Source: Saccharospirillum alexandrii_A (GTDB lineage Bacteria; Pseudomonadota; Gammaproteobacteria; Pseudomonadales; Natronospirillaceae). Taken from it: a DNA stretch of 64,000 bases. Below the pieces are notes generated by a model that saw nothing but the letters and a program-made list of their open reading frames with translations, had not been told where the DNA came from and made no database searches. The DNA lies in NCBI RefSeq assembly GCF_043641555.1, contig NZ_JBHZRJ010000001.1, positions 62,001-126,000 on the forward strand, written 5' to 3'. A program made the position numbers and the translations under genes. Within the stretch, counting starts at the first letter, position 1. Every line of letters begins with the position of its first letter. Shown piece by piece: positions 16,808 through 24,907 of this stretch.

Positions 16808-17835
16808 TGGTTCGATTCAAACCCTTCCAGAACATTAACGGCGTTAATGCCAATGGCGTCGACATCGTAGCCGCCTTCCATGGTGAACAGGGTTGGCAGG
16901 TTCAGGCTGGCGATGCGCTGGCCCATGGTCAGGTAGTCGGCCGAGGTCAGTTTAAAGAAGGAGATCGGGTCGCCTTCGAAGGTATCTACCCCCAGCGCCA
17001 CGATGACGGCATCCGGTGCGTACCGTTCAATTTCCCGACAGGCCTTTTCCAGTCCTTCCTGCCAGACGCTAAATGGGGTGTTGGGTGGGTAGGCAATGTT
17101 CAGGTTATACCCCTCGCCTTCGCCCTCACCGATTTCGTCTTCAAAGCCGAGGAAATGCGGGAAGGCAAAGTCCGGGTCGCCGTGCAGGCTGATGGTGAGC
17201 ACATCGTTGCGGTCGTAAAAGATGCTTTGAGTGCCATTGCCGTGATGGAAATCGACGTCGAGAATCGCCACCCGCTGTGCGCCCTGGTCCAGAAATGCCT
17301 GGGCAGAGATGGCGGCGTTGTTGAAAAAACAGTAGCCGCCGTACATGTCGGAGGCCGCATGATGGCCGGGCGGGCGACACAGGGCGAATGCCGCCCGGTC
17401 GCCGCTGGCGACGCGCTTCTGTGCCGTTAGCGCTACCTGGGCGGAGGCATAGGCGGCATCCCAGGTGCCTTCGGTAATGGAAGACTCGGCTGAAAAGCTG
17501 AAGTAACCGAGGCGGCCATCAATGTCTTTGGGTTCGCGGTGTCTCATGCCCCGCCCGGCCCAGATGGCGGGTATGGCTTCGCCGGGCTTGCCAGCGGCGG
17601 TCCATTCGTCCCAGCACTGTTTGAGAAAGTCGACATAGTCGGCGCCGTGAATACGCAGTATCGGGTCGAGACCGAATTCTTCGGGTTCGATGACATCGCC
17701 CAGCTTCTGATGAATCACCCGCGCCAGAATGGTCTCGGCCCGGGAGGGTTTTTCGTAGGGGTCGACCAGAATGCCGCCATCGAGTTCAGACTTGACCGTA
17801 CGGCGGTGATGCAGGGGCGAGAAAACGGTTTTCAT
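16804..17835 (-). CDS. Histone deacetylase / acetylpolyamine amidohydrolase family protein
   Basis: About 343 residues from the ATG at 17835, which directly begins the conserved MKTVFSPLHHRR; an in-frame ATG at 17877 is less likely. Zn-dependent deacetylase motifs are present: RPPGHHA (catalytic His pair, around residue 155), DVDFHHGNGTQ (metal-binding Asp and His), a later Asp in GVDTFEGDP, and GGY near the C-terminus. Bacterial members deacetylate acetylpolyamines or other small N-acetyl compounds. It is the first gene of a coupled pair with the thioesterase. Confidence 0.9.
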   Translation of the reverse strand: MKTVFSPLHHRRTVKSELDGGILVDPYEKPSRAETILARVIHQKLGDVIEPEEFGLDPILRIHGADYVDFLKQCWDEWTAAGKPGEAIPAIWAGRGMRHREPKDIDGRLGYFSFSAESSITEGTWDAAYASAQVALTAQKRVASGDRAAFALCRPPGHHAASDMYGGYCFFNNAAISAQAFLDQGAQRVAILDVDFHHGNGTQSIFYDRNDVLTISLHGDPDFAFPHFLGFEDEIGEGEGEGYNLNIAYPPNTPFSVWQEGLEKACREIERYAPDAVIVALGVDTFEGDPISFFKLTSADYLTMGQRIASLNLPTLFTMEGGYDVDAIGINAVNVLEGFESNQ

Positions 17836-17931
17836 GGCGGCTGAGATCCGTGAATTTGGGAAAGCGCACTTTCTCACAGCGGAGAATATCTCTCAATGCT
17901 TTGGCGTGGCGTGGGCCTGGAAGTCGGGCAT

Positions 17932-17957
17932 AAAAAAACCCACCGCCAGGTGGGTTT
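17932..17957 (-). terminator. Intrinsic terminator after the PEP-CTERM gene at 17979
   Basis: On the minus strand AAACCCACCTGGCGGTGGGTTT is followed by a run of seven T, a classic stem-loop plus U tract. It starts about 20 bases after the stop of the gene at 17979. Confidence 0.85.
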
Positions 17958-17978
17958 CCAAATGCGCTGATGGCTACA

Positions 17979-18488
17979 TCAGGCAGTGGCGTCTCTGCGA
18001 CGACGGGCAGCAAACAAGCCCAGCAGGCCAGCACCGACGAGGGCGATGGTACCTGGTTCAGGCACTTCGGTGATGACCGACAGTACTGAGTTGCCGACGT
18101 AGAAATCACCCAACAAGGACGTTACGGTCACATCCAGCATGCCATCGGCGTTCAATGAAGCCAGGGCTTGCAGTTCCAGTTCGCTGTTGAAGTCGTTGGC
18201 GACGAACGTAACACCGCCAGTATCGAAGTCGAAATCTTCAACGGTAACCAGCGTCCACTCAAAGCTATTCCACCACTGGTCGCTATCGTCACGAATATCG
18301 ATACTCAGGGTGCCGCTTACGGCAGTGCCCAGGGTAAACGCATTATCGTTCAGGTCGTGAGTGTAGGAGAATGACTGCCAGGTAGACAGATACTGGTTCT
18401 GTTCGACGGTATCAACGATCAGGCCAGCGTGAGCAACGGAGACGCTCGCTACCAGACCGATCAGAGTCAAACCTATATTTTTTAACAT
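17979..18488 (-). CDS. PEP-CTERM protein, tandem paralogue A
   Basis: 169 residues. It has a signal peptide (LVASVSVAHA) and a C-terminal PEP-CTERM tripartite signal (VPEPGTIALVGAGLLGLFAARRRR). The middle is a predicted beta-sandwich with SLSIDIRDDSDQWWNSFEW and VEDFDFDTGGVTF. It is strongly similar along its whole length to the protein at 18783-19292, so the two are a tandem duplication. Upstream lie a sigma-54 element and an exact copy of the proposed PrsR box; downstream is a strong terminator, so it forms its own transcript. It is likely an exported matrix or surface protein processed by exosortase. Confidence 0.87.
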   Translation of the reverse strand: MLKNIGLTLIGLVASVSVAHAGLIVDTVEQNQYLSTWQSFSYTHDLNDNAFTLGTAVSGTLSIDIRDDSDQWWNSFEWTLVTVEDFDFDTGGVTFVANDFNSELELQALASLNADGMLDVTVTSLLGDFYVGNSVLSVITEVPEPGTIALVGAGLLGLFAARRRRDATA

Positions 18489-18547
18489 AAAAGAACCCCT
18501 TCCTTTGAGAGATGTAACATTTCCATTTTCATGGTTGGCATAGCGAA

Positions 18548-18563
18548 TGCAAACCTCGGGCCA
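18548..18563 (-). promoter_or_regulatory. Sigma-54 promoter of PEP-CTERM gene 17979
   Basis: The minus strand reads TGGCCCGAGGTTTGCA: -24 TGGC, -12 TTGCA and the required 10-base GG-to-GC spacing. It is about 60 bases before the start codon; the PrsR box begins 63 bases upstream. Confidence 0.7.
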
Positions 18564-18626
18564 ACCTCATTATGGCCCGGTATTCCGGGGTTTGGTGGCA
18601 AATGAGCCGCCTGATTTAATAACGCC

Positions 18627-18643
18627 TGTAAAACTTGTCGACA
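18627..18643 (+). promoter_or_regulatory. Proposed PEP-CTERM box (PrsR enhancer), copy 2
   Basis: TGTAAAACTTGTCGACA fits all 13 fixed positions of the element. It is one base different from copy 3 at 19451 and sits 63 bases upstream of its sigma-54 element. Confidence 0.6.
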
Positions 18644-18736
18644 TTGAATAGGGCTGACGGCTCCCTGGGGTGAACGGGTCGGGCCTATCTGGTCTGCAGT
18701 CGGTTTTCAACGGTTGGCCAGGGGGTGTCCTGCCAT

Positions 18737-18762
18737 AAAAAAACCCACCTTTCAGTGGGTTT
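18737..18762 (-). terminator. Intrinsic terminator after the PEP-CTERM gene at 18783
   Basis: On the minus strand AAACCCACTGAAAGGTGGGTTT is followed by a T run. It has almost the same stem as the terminator at 17932, so the duplication seems to include it. Confidence 0.85.
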
Positions 18763-18782
18763 CTGGTGCCATGACCCTTAAT

Positions 18783-19292
18783 TCAGGCGTTGGCGTCTTT
18801 GCGCCGGCGTGCCAGGAGCAACCCAAAGGCACCCGCCCCCAGTAGCGCAATGGTGCCTGGCTCGGGGACTTGAGAGATAACCGATAAAACAGAGTTGCCT
18901 ACGTAGAAGTCGCCCAACAGCGACGTCACAGTGACATCCAGCAAACCATCGGCATTCAGTGAGGCCAGGGCAGCCAGCCCCAGTTCGCTGTTAAGATCAT
19001 TGGCGTAGAAGCTAAAGCTGTCGGTATCAAAGTCGAAATCCTCGACAATCACCAGAGACCACTCAAAGCTTTCCCACCAGCCATCCTGGTCGTCACGAAT
19101 GTCGATGCTCAGAGTACCGCTGACCGCAGAGCCCAGCGCAAAGCCATCGTCATTGATATCGTGAGTGTAAGAATACGACTGCCAGGTGGAGAGATACCGG
19201 TCATTTTCGATGGTATCAGTGATCAAACCGGCATGGGCAACGGAAATGCTCGTCACCAGGCCTGCCAGTGTCAGACCTATCATTTTTAACAT
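18783..19292 (-). CDS. PEP-CTERM protein, tandem paralogue B
   Basis: 169 residues, the same length as paralogue A. It has a signal peptide (LVTSISVAHA) and a C-terminal VPEPGTIALLGAGAFGLLLARRRK. The core IDIRDDQDGWWESFEW and VEDFDFDTDSFSF corresponds residue by residue to paralogue A. It has its own box (19451), a candidate sigma-54 element (19362) and a terminator (18737). It is predicted to be secreted and exosortase-processed; the molecular function is unknown. Confidence 0.87.
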   Translation of the reverse strand: MLKMIGLTLAGLVTSISVAHAGLITDTIENDRYLSTWQSYSYTHDINDDGFALGSAVSGTLSIDIRDDQDGWWESFEWSLVIVEDFDFDTDSFSFYANDLNSELGLAALASLNADGLLDVTVTSLLGDFYVGNSVLSVISQVPEPGTIALLGAGAFGLLLARRRKDANA

Positions 19293-19361
19293 GTTTTCAC
19301 CCTATCCTTTGAGAGAAACGTTTACTCCTTATTGCACCATTCACATGGCTTTATATTAGCG

Positions 19362-19377
19362 TGCACTAATCACACCA
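19362..19377 (-). promoter_or_regulatory. Candidate sigma-54 promoter of PEP-CTERM gene 18783
   Basis: The minus strand reads TGGTGTGATTAGTGCA. The invariant GG and GC are 10 bases apart, but the flanking bases are weak (TGGTGTG for TGGCACG). Support comes mainly from position: the PrsR box begins 73 bases upstream, in phase with 53 and 63 at the other two genes. Confidence 0.45.
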
Positions 19378-19450
19378 TTGTCTTAAGCGGCCCGTGGGCT
19401 CCACTGGCCAATGTTTGGTCAACCGTTTTGCCGTGAAAAGGGGTCGACAC

Positions 19451-19467
19451 TGTAAAACTTGCCGACA
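19451..19467 (+). promoter_or_regulatory. Proposed PEP-CTERM box (PrsR enhancer), copy 3
   Basis: TGTAAAACTTGCCGACA fits all 13 fixed positions of TGTAAAA-N4-YCGACA. It abuts the stop codon of the DUF2061 gene. Confidence 0.6.
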
Positions 19468-19468
19468 T

Positions 19469-19726
19469 TCAGGCGCGCAGTGCCTCAAGGTCTGCTTCGC
19501 TGCCCCTAGGGTGCTTAAGTCGGCTCCAGACTTTTTCGTGAAAATAGAACGCAACGGTGTTGATGGCCGGTTCCACCATGGCCACCAGGCTGCCGATCAG
19601 GATGTCGCCGGTCAGTGCCCAGGTCACCAGGAAGGCAACGGTGAAGTGCATAACAGCGAAGGTAACGGTTTTGACCAGATCGCGATTCCGGGTCAGGGCT
19701 TTGGTTTTTTGCAGTGCTAGGTACAT
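19469..19726 (-). CDS. DUF2061 family small membrane protein
   Basis: About 85 residues from the ATG at 19726; the frame also opens at 19762, inside a Fur-like box, which argues against that start. The sequence RDLVKTVTFAVMHFTVAFLV and LIGSLVAMVEPAINTVAFYFHEKVW gives two membrane segments with the conserved E-P---T---Y--HE pattern of DUF2061. The function of the family is unknown. The Fur-like box directly upstream suggests iron-linked expression. Confidence 0.8.
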   Translation of the reverse strand: MYLALQKTKALTRNRDLVKTVTFAVMHFTVAFLVTWALTGDILIGSLVAMVEPAINTVAFYFHEKVWSRLKHPRGSEADLEALRA

Positions 19727-19761
19727 GAGTGCGCTTACCTGTGATGTTCGGTGATGCTGCA

Positions 19762-19780
19762 AATGATAATCGCTTTCATT
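19762..19780. promoter_or_regulatory. Fur-box-like operator upstream of the DUF2061 gene
   Basis: AATGATAATCGCTTTCATT matches 16 of 19 positions of the palindromic Fur consensus AATGATAATCATTATCATT. It lies 36 bases before the DUF2061 start and downstream of the DUF418 gene, so DUF2061 is the likely target. Confidence 0.5.
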
Positions 19781-19826
19781 TAAAGTTAAAGACTATCGAA
19801 GTTATCTGGCTGATAGTTCTACTATA

Positions 19827-20996
19827 TCAGCTGGTCCTCATTCGTCGGAACGCCAGCCAGCGCCACAGTCGCTCTAGTGGCCCCTGGCCAATGCGGGTAA
19901 TCCAGACGTGGGCAATACCAATCTGCAATACCGTAACCACTGCCACGATCAGCAGGGTTTCGAGCCGGTTCAGGTTGCCCCACAGGCCGGGTGCAACCTG
20001 TGAGAAGAACAACACGGTCAGAGTCGACTGGCTAAGATACAGCGTAAAAGCCATCTTGCCGGTGTTTCTGAGTGCGGTGACCAACCAGTGCCCTGATTTT
20101 GCCAGGGGCACCAGCAGCGATGCATAGCCGATCGCCATGGGCGGGCCCGCCACCATCATTAGGCTGATGGTTGATTGTGCCGCACTGGATTCCAGCCCCC
20201 ACAAATAACGCATCCCCAAAACCCCGGCTCCCCAAAGGAACCCGAGCGCCCACAGAGGCAGCGCCCAACGCCAGGCATTCGGGTTGTTAAAAAAGCCGAC
20301 ACGGTACAGTGCGATACCAATCAGCATCAGTCCGGTGCTGAACCAGAAGGTGATGAACGGCATCACCATCAACATGAAGGCGTTTTCAGTGATGTTTTTT
20401 AAAGTTCGTTCGCCCAGGTCACTGTTGGTTGCGCGCAGTTCTGCGAGCGTTTCCTGGCTATAGGGCAGGTCGGGTACCTGCATCAGGTTTTCGCCGGTCA
20501 TCAGTGAGCCAAAGAGGGTGTAGCCAAGGAACAGCTGGCCGATCAGTAAAAAGGCAATGCCGGTGGTGACCAGGCGGCGTACGGAATCGCCCAGGTGGCG
20601 AATCACGAAGAAACCACAGAGCGCATACAACGCCAGCACGTCACCAAACCAGATGAAAAAACCGTGCAGCAGGCCGATAACCAGCAACCAGCCCAGCCGA
20701 CGCTTGATCCAGGGTTTTGGGGTGGTTCCGCGTTGCTCCATTCGGTCCCATTGCACCGCCAGGCCAACTCCGAACAACAGGCTGAACAGGCTCATGAACC
20801 GGGATTCGACAAACAGCGACTGGAACAGATACACCCAGTCATCGACCGGGCCACCCGCCTCGTTCCAGCGCGGTACCGAGTAGGCAATGTCTGGCGCGGT
20901 CATCGAGTAGATGTTCATGATGTAGATGCCGAGAATGGCAACACCGCGTATCAGGTCGAGGCTGTCGATCCGGTTCTGTGTGCTGGTCGGTTGCAT
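19827..20996 (-). CDS. DUF418 family membrane protein
   Basis: About 389 residues from the ATG at 20996; other in-frame starts exist at 21029 (ATG) and 21074 (GTG), and none has a strong ribosome-binding site. The N-terminus RIDSLDLIRGVAILGIYIMN and a later FSLLFGVGLAVQWDRMEQRG are hallmarks of DUF418 proteins, which have about eight or more membrane segments. The C-terminal DUF418 part includes GKMAFTLYLSQS. The family is thought to be in transport or is related to acyltransferase-like membrane proteins, but no activity is established. It ends in a small stem-loop region at about 19809-19830. Confidence 0.85.
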   Translation of the reverse strand: MQPTSTQNRIDSLDLIRGVAILGIYIMNIYSMTAPDIAYSVPRWNEAGGPVDDWVYLFQSLFVESRFMSLFSLLFGVGLAVQWDRMEQRGTTPKPWIKRRLGWLLVIGLLHGFFIWFGDVLALYALCGFFVIRHLGDSVRRLVTTGIAFLLIGQLFLGYTLFGSLMTGENLMQVPDLPYSQETLAELRATNSDLGERTLKNITENAFMLMVMPFITFWFSTGLMLIGIALYRVGFFNNPNAWRWALPLWALGFLWGAGVLGMRYLWGLESSAAQSTISLMMVAGPPMAIGYASLLVPLAKSGHWLVTALRNTGKMAFTLYLSQSTLTVLFFSQVAPGLWGNLNRLETLLIVAVVTVLQIGIAHVWITRIGQGPLERLWRWLAFRRMRTS

Positions 20997-21085
20997 GGCG
21001 GGTCGTCGGCCAGGTTGGGAAGTTGCCATGCAGTTTGCCAGAAAAACCAGAGGCGGGTTACCGCCGTCAGTCACAGAAAATGGAT

Positions 21086-21790
21086 TCAGGGGCGGGTGAC
21101 GGGTGTCGCAGCAGTGGCGTCAGCCGCTGGTTTGGTTGAAAACAGCGTTGTTAAGGTAACCAAAAGCGCGACTGGGATAACCCAGGCCTCCGGCGTGCCC
21201 AGGGTATACAGCGTTAAACTGCTAAAGGCCAAAGCGACTACAGGAATGGGCAGCAGTAACCAGAGGGCTTTGTTGCTGGCAACCATCAGCGCGTACCCCA
21301 GAGTGGCCAGTGCCGTTGCATCCGGCGCAAGGCCAACAAACTCTGCGCTGCCCAGCGGGCGACCAAACATCAGGCTGGTAAAGGGATGAACAATAACGGC
21401 GTAAACCAGCATCACAAACCCTGCCGATCCTCTTGCATCCCGCCTGGCCAGCGGCCGGTTCAGTTGTGGGCTAATACCGACCAGCAGGATCAAACCCGCC
21501 TCCAGCAAAAAGAACGGTACCGCATACCTTGCTGCCCAGTTCACCGGTGCGTAATAGAGCCACAGGAATAAACAGGCACTGCAGATCCAGAACGCAGCGA
21601 GCAACAGGGCCGTTGCGATTTGAACCGCCCGGTGGCGCGACCAGACGCCCACCAGCAGCAAACACCCCAGTGCAATGACAGCGGGTAGCAAGGCACCGAC
21701 CAGCGAATTAATCTGATCAAACAGGCGCCAGTAAACCCGTTCAGAGAACAGAATAAAATCACTCAGGCGGTAGCTGAGCCAGGTGTCCAT
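21086..21790 (-). CDS. DUF6064-like integral membrane protein
   Basis: About 234 residues from the ATG at 21790, which overlaps the stop of the aldo/keto reductase gene (TAATG), so the two are coupled; a longer in-frame start at 21859 would lie inside that gene. It begins TWLSYRLSDFILFSERVYWRLFDQIN, as I recall for DUF6064 proteins, and has roughly six to seven hydrophobic segments. No catalytic motif is visible. It lies between the reductase and the DUF418 gene on the same strand. The family assignment is by recollection. Confidence 0.6.
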   Translation of the reverse strand: MDTWLSYRLSDFILFSERVYWRLFDQINSLVGALLPAVIALGCLLLVGVWSRHRAVQIATALLLAAFWICSACLFLWLYYAPVNWAARYAVPFFLLEAGLILLVGISPQLNRPLARRDARGSAGFVMLVYAVIVHPFTSLMFGRPLGSAEFVGLAPDATALATLGYALMVASNKALWLLLPIPVVALAFSSLTLYTLGTPEAWVIPVALLVTLTTLFSTKPAADATAATPVTRP

Positions 21791-22725
21791 TACAGATCGC
21801 GCACGTACGCGGCCATGCGCTCGCGCTGCTTGGAGTCGGGCAGGGGCCCGGCGGCGCAAGCCATGTTTTCCCGCATGTGATCGACCCGGGTGGTTGCCGG
21901 TATGGTGCAGGTGATGGCCGGGTGGGAAATCACATACTTCAACAAGAACTGGGCCCAGTTTGTAGCGTCGAATTCACGGGCCCAGGCAGGCAGGGGTTTG
22001 CCTTCCAGCTGGTGAATTAACTGCTTTTGCTGAAACGGCCGGTTGGCGATAACCGCAATGCCCTTGTCCATTGCCAGTGGCAGAATGCGGTTTTCGCTAT
22101 CGCGGTTGAGAATGTTGTAGGAGACCTGAATAAAATCGAGCGGCTGCCCATGCATGATGTTTTCAAACTCGGCATGACGACGGCTTTCCGAGGTGGTAAT
22201 GCCAATGTAGCGGACCTTGCCCGCGGCTTTCATCTGTCGTAATAAGCGCAGATGCGATTCCCAGTTCACCAGGTTATGCACCTGCAATAAATCGAAACGC
22301 GGCACGCCCCAGCGTTGTTCTGAGGTTTCTATTTGGCTGGCGCCGTTGTTGGCATTGGACGTCCAGACCTTGTCGGCCGAAAAAACCGGTGTCGACTCGC
22401 CGAGTTTGTTAAGCCCGAAACCCAGGGTGTTCTGAGACGAGCCATACATGGGCGATGAATCTATCATGCGACCGCCCGCTTCAAAGAAAGCCGCCATAAC
22501 AGCGGCGCTCTCGTTCAGCAGGGTGGTGTCGTTGCCGACGTTAAAGGTGATCCAGGTGCCCAGTCCAACGATGGGCATGGCCTCGCCAGAGGAAGGAATG
22601 GCGCGGGTTCGTACCTCGGGCACAGAATCTGCCCAACCGCTGGGCGGCAGCACTGATGCCCCGGCCAGCGCCAGACTATGCTGCAGCAGTCGGCGGCGTG
22701 TGAGGGTCGGGCTTCGGTCGGTCAC
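21790..22725 (-). CDS. Tat-exported aldo/keto reductase family protein
   Basis: 311 residues. The N-terminus has a twin-arginine signal (TRRRLLQHSLALAGASVLPP), so the folded enzyme is expected to be exported with its cofactor. The barrel contains GLGTWITF, the DSSPMYGSS segment with the family Asp and Tyr, and FDLLQVHN with the active-site His region. Aldo/keto reductases use NADPH to reduce carbonyls; periplasmic versions are less common and their electron source is unclear. A coupled DUF6064-like membrane protein follows immediately. Confidence 0.85.
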   Translation of the reverse strand: MTDRSPTLTRRRLLQHSLALAGASVLPPSGWADSVPEVRTRAIPSSGEAMPIVGLGTWITFNVGNDTTLLNESAAVMAAFFEAGGRMIDSSPMYGSSQNTLGFGLNKLGESTPVFSADKVWTSNANNGASQIETSEQRWGVPRFDLLQVHNLVNWESHLRLLRQMKAAGKVRYIGITTSESRRHAEFENIMHGQPLDFIQVSYNILNRDSENRILPLAMDKGIAVIANRPFQQKQLIHQLEGKPLPAWAREFDATNWAQFLLKYVISHPAITCTIPATTRVDHMRENMACAAGPLPDSKQRERMAAYVRDL

Positions 22726-22773
22726 GGCTTACCCCAGCGGAAGAACAATGACAGAGGTAAGGGTAGTAGAACT

Positions 22774-23526
22774 TCAGCGGGCGGGAAGCCCCAGTTGTTG
22801 CCGGTAGGCATTGTGACGGGCAAGCAACGAGCCGTCCTGCTCCATTTGCAGCAGGATGCGTGTGAGGTCGGGGAGTAAATGCTGGTGGTCGCGGTGGATA
22901 TAGTGATACACGTTAACGCTGGTGAGGGGTGTTTTTAACCGGTGAATATCCGATAGGCCCATTTCTACGACAAAGTATTGGGCTGACAATTCTGGGGAAA
23001 TGGCGGCGTCAATTCGGCCCTGGTTCAATAGCTGAATGAGTTGACGCGTCTGGTTGACTTCAACCCATTGCACATTGCCAGGCCATGTCAGCCCAAAGGT
23101 CAGACTGCGGAGTCGGCCCAGCCGCACCCTCTCCTGGCCCAGTAACGCTTCCCGGGTTGTGGCTTCGCCTTTCACAAAGGCGGTGATGTAAATCTGGGTC
23201 AGCGGTACGTGTACTTGAAGGAGATCGGGGTTTCGTTGCTGGTGACCGTCTATCTGAGCCATAACGGCATCGATATCTCCGGCGGCTATCATCCGGCTTT
23301 CGCGTGCCGTTGGGACTTCGACGAAAATGATGGCCTGACCCAGTTGTTCATACACGTCGGTCATCAAGGTCGTGCCAACCTGGTTCACGGCATTACCGGG
23401 AATTGAGGAGACGACGAGAGGCCTGGGTTCAGAAAGGCACGTTGATTGTAAGCCCGACATCAAAAACAAGGCCCCAAGGCCATTACGAACGCATGATGTC
23501 CGGTGCAGGAAGACCCCAATAGGCAT
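22774..23526 (-). CDS. Periplasmic solute-binding protein, family 3-like
   Basis: 250 residues with an N-terminal hydrophobic export segment. The fold fits the amino-acid-type periplasmic binding proteins (SBP_bac_3): PLVVSSIPGN, EQLGQAIIFVEVPTARESRMIAAGDIDAVMAQI, and near the end RILLQMEQDGSLLARH. There is no adjacent permease or ATPase, so it is likely an orphan binding protein of the kind common in marine gammaproteobacteria and not part of a complete ABC transporter. Confidence 0.7.
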   Translation of the reverse strand: MPIGVFLHRTSCVRNGLGALFLMSGLQSTCLSEPRPLVVSSIPGNAVNQVGTTLMTDVYEQLGQAIIFVEVPTARESRMIAAGDIDAVMAQIDGHQQRNPDLLQVHVPLTQIYITAFVKGEATTREALLGQERVRLGRLRSLTFGLTWPGNVQWVEVNQTRQLIQLLNQGRIDAAISPELSAQYFVVEMGLSDIHRLKTPLTSVNVYHYIHRDHQHLLPDLTRILLQMEQDGSLLARHNAYRQQLGLPAR

Positions 23527-23610
23527 AGGCTGACTACGTTGACTGCGTCTATGAAAGGTAGCACAAGCTTGTCGGGGGGCTCTTTAATCGGGGTTTCTTT
23601 ACCCGAAGAG

Positions 23611-24663
23611 TTACCACAGGGGCAATTGTGCCGGAGCGTCCTGGTGTGGCACCTGGCTCAGCCGGTACCCCACGCCCAGCAAGCGCACCGGGGCGCTGCG
23701 CCGGTGCCAGGCTTCATCCAGCAGGGCGTTGAAAACAGACGCATCCGGGGCGGTATGACTGTGCTCTGCCGTGGTTTGCTGGAAATCATTGAACTTGACC
23801 TTAACCACTGCCCCTTCAATGCGATAACCGGTCAGCCGCGCAAAGCGCCGCTCCAGGTCGTCGATCAGATCGGGCAGGGCGTTTCTGCAATGCTCCAGGT
23901 CGGGCAAGTCCTGAGCGAAGGTGTTTTCGGTACTGACCGACTTTCGTTGCCGCGTCACCTTAATACTGCGCTCGTCGCGCCCATGGGCGAGGTCCCATAG
24001 CCGTTGCCCGAAGCTGCCGTTGCGTTCCAGCAAGGTGCGCAGCGATTGCTGGCGCACATCGCCGCAGGTGTAAAGCCCTTGGGCATGCAGCCGCTCAGCG
24101 GTGCGTTGCCCGACGCCGTGGAGCTTGGTGACCGGCAAGTCGAGCACGAAGGCGTCTATTTCATCGGGCAGAATGACTTTCAGGCCGTCCGGCTTATTCC
24201 AGTCGCTGGCAATCTTGGCGAGAAATTTGTTGGGTGCCACGCCGATCGATACCGTTAGCCCCACTTCCTGTTGCACGGCTTCCCGAATCGCTTCCGCCAT
24301 GCGGGTGGCGCTGCCCTGGCAGGCTGGGCTGTTGCTGACATCCATATAGGCTTCGTCGAGTGATAACGGCTCGATCAGATCGGTATAGCGCCGGTAGATA
24401 TCGAAAATCTGGGTGGAAACCTCCTTGTATACCTCCATACGGCCGCGCACCAGAGTCAGGTGCGGGCATTTTTTCAGCGCCATGGCGGTCGACATGGCCG
24501 AGCGAACGCCAAAAGCGCGTGCCTCGTAGTTGCAGGTTGCAATAACCCCGCGCCGGTCCACCGCGCCCCCAACGGCGATGGGGATGCCGCGCAATGCCGG
24601 GTTATCGCGCATTTCAACGGCCGCGTAGAAGCAATCGGCATCGCTGTGGAGGATTTTTCGCAT
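23611..24663 (-). CDS. dinB: DNA polymerase IV (Y-family, translesion)
   Basis: 350 residues, the normal DinB length. It starts KILHSDADCFYAAVEMRDNP with the first catalytic Asp, has the SLDEAYMDVS motif with the catalytic Asp-Glu pair near residue 105, and KFLAKIASDWNKPDGL and GVGQRTAERL helix-hairpin-helix motifs. A little-finger domain follows. It performs error-prone bypass of lesions. A LexA-like box 51 bases upstream of the start points to SOS control. No strong ribosome-binding site is visible. Confidence 0.97.
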   Translation of the reverse strand: MRKILHSDADCFYAAVEMRDNPALRGIPIAVGGAVDRRGVIATCNYEARAFGVRSAMSTAMALKKCPHLTLVRGRMEVYKEVSTQIFDIYRRYTDLIEPLSLDEAYMDVSNSPACQGSATRMAEAIREAVQQEVGLTVSIGVAPNKFLAKIASDWNKPDGLKVILPDEIDAFVLDLPVTKLHGVGQRTAERLHAQGLYTCGDVRQQSLRTLLERNGSFGQRLWDLAHGRDERSIKVTRQRKSVSTENTFAQDLPDLEHCRNALPDLIDDLERRFARLTGYRIEGAVVKVKFNDFQQTTAEHSHTAPDASVFNALLDEAWHRRSAPVRLLGVGYRLSQVPHQDAPAQLPLW

Positions 24664-24713
24664 GGTGTGGTGGCGTCGGGTGATTACAACAGAGGGGAAA
24701 GTATGGTCAGCAA

Positions 24714-24729
24714 CTGTATGGATGTCCAG
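24714..24729. promoter_or_regulatory. LexA-like SOS box upstream of dinB
   Basis: CTGTATGGATGTCCAG has the CTG-N10-CAG half sites and matches 12 of 16 positions of the gammaproteobacterial LexA consensus. It lies 51 bases from the dinB start codon. Confidence 0.55.
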
Positions 24730-24907
24730 TCAACAGGGTTGGTTAATCTGTAGTCAGCCGGGTTATTAAGCCGGTTATTTTTATGATATCGATCACAAAT
24801 GCCCGCGGCGGCAAGCGACCCGTCAGTATGCCTTGGTTACACTCCGCGCGCCTCGGAATGAGGTGTTAGTTTCATTTATTAAGGATATTTCGTTAAGGAG
24901 AAGTACC

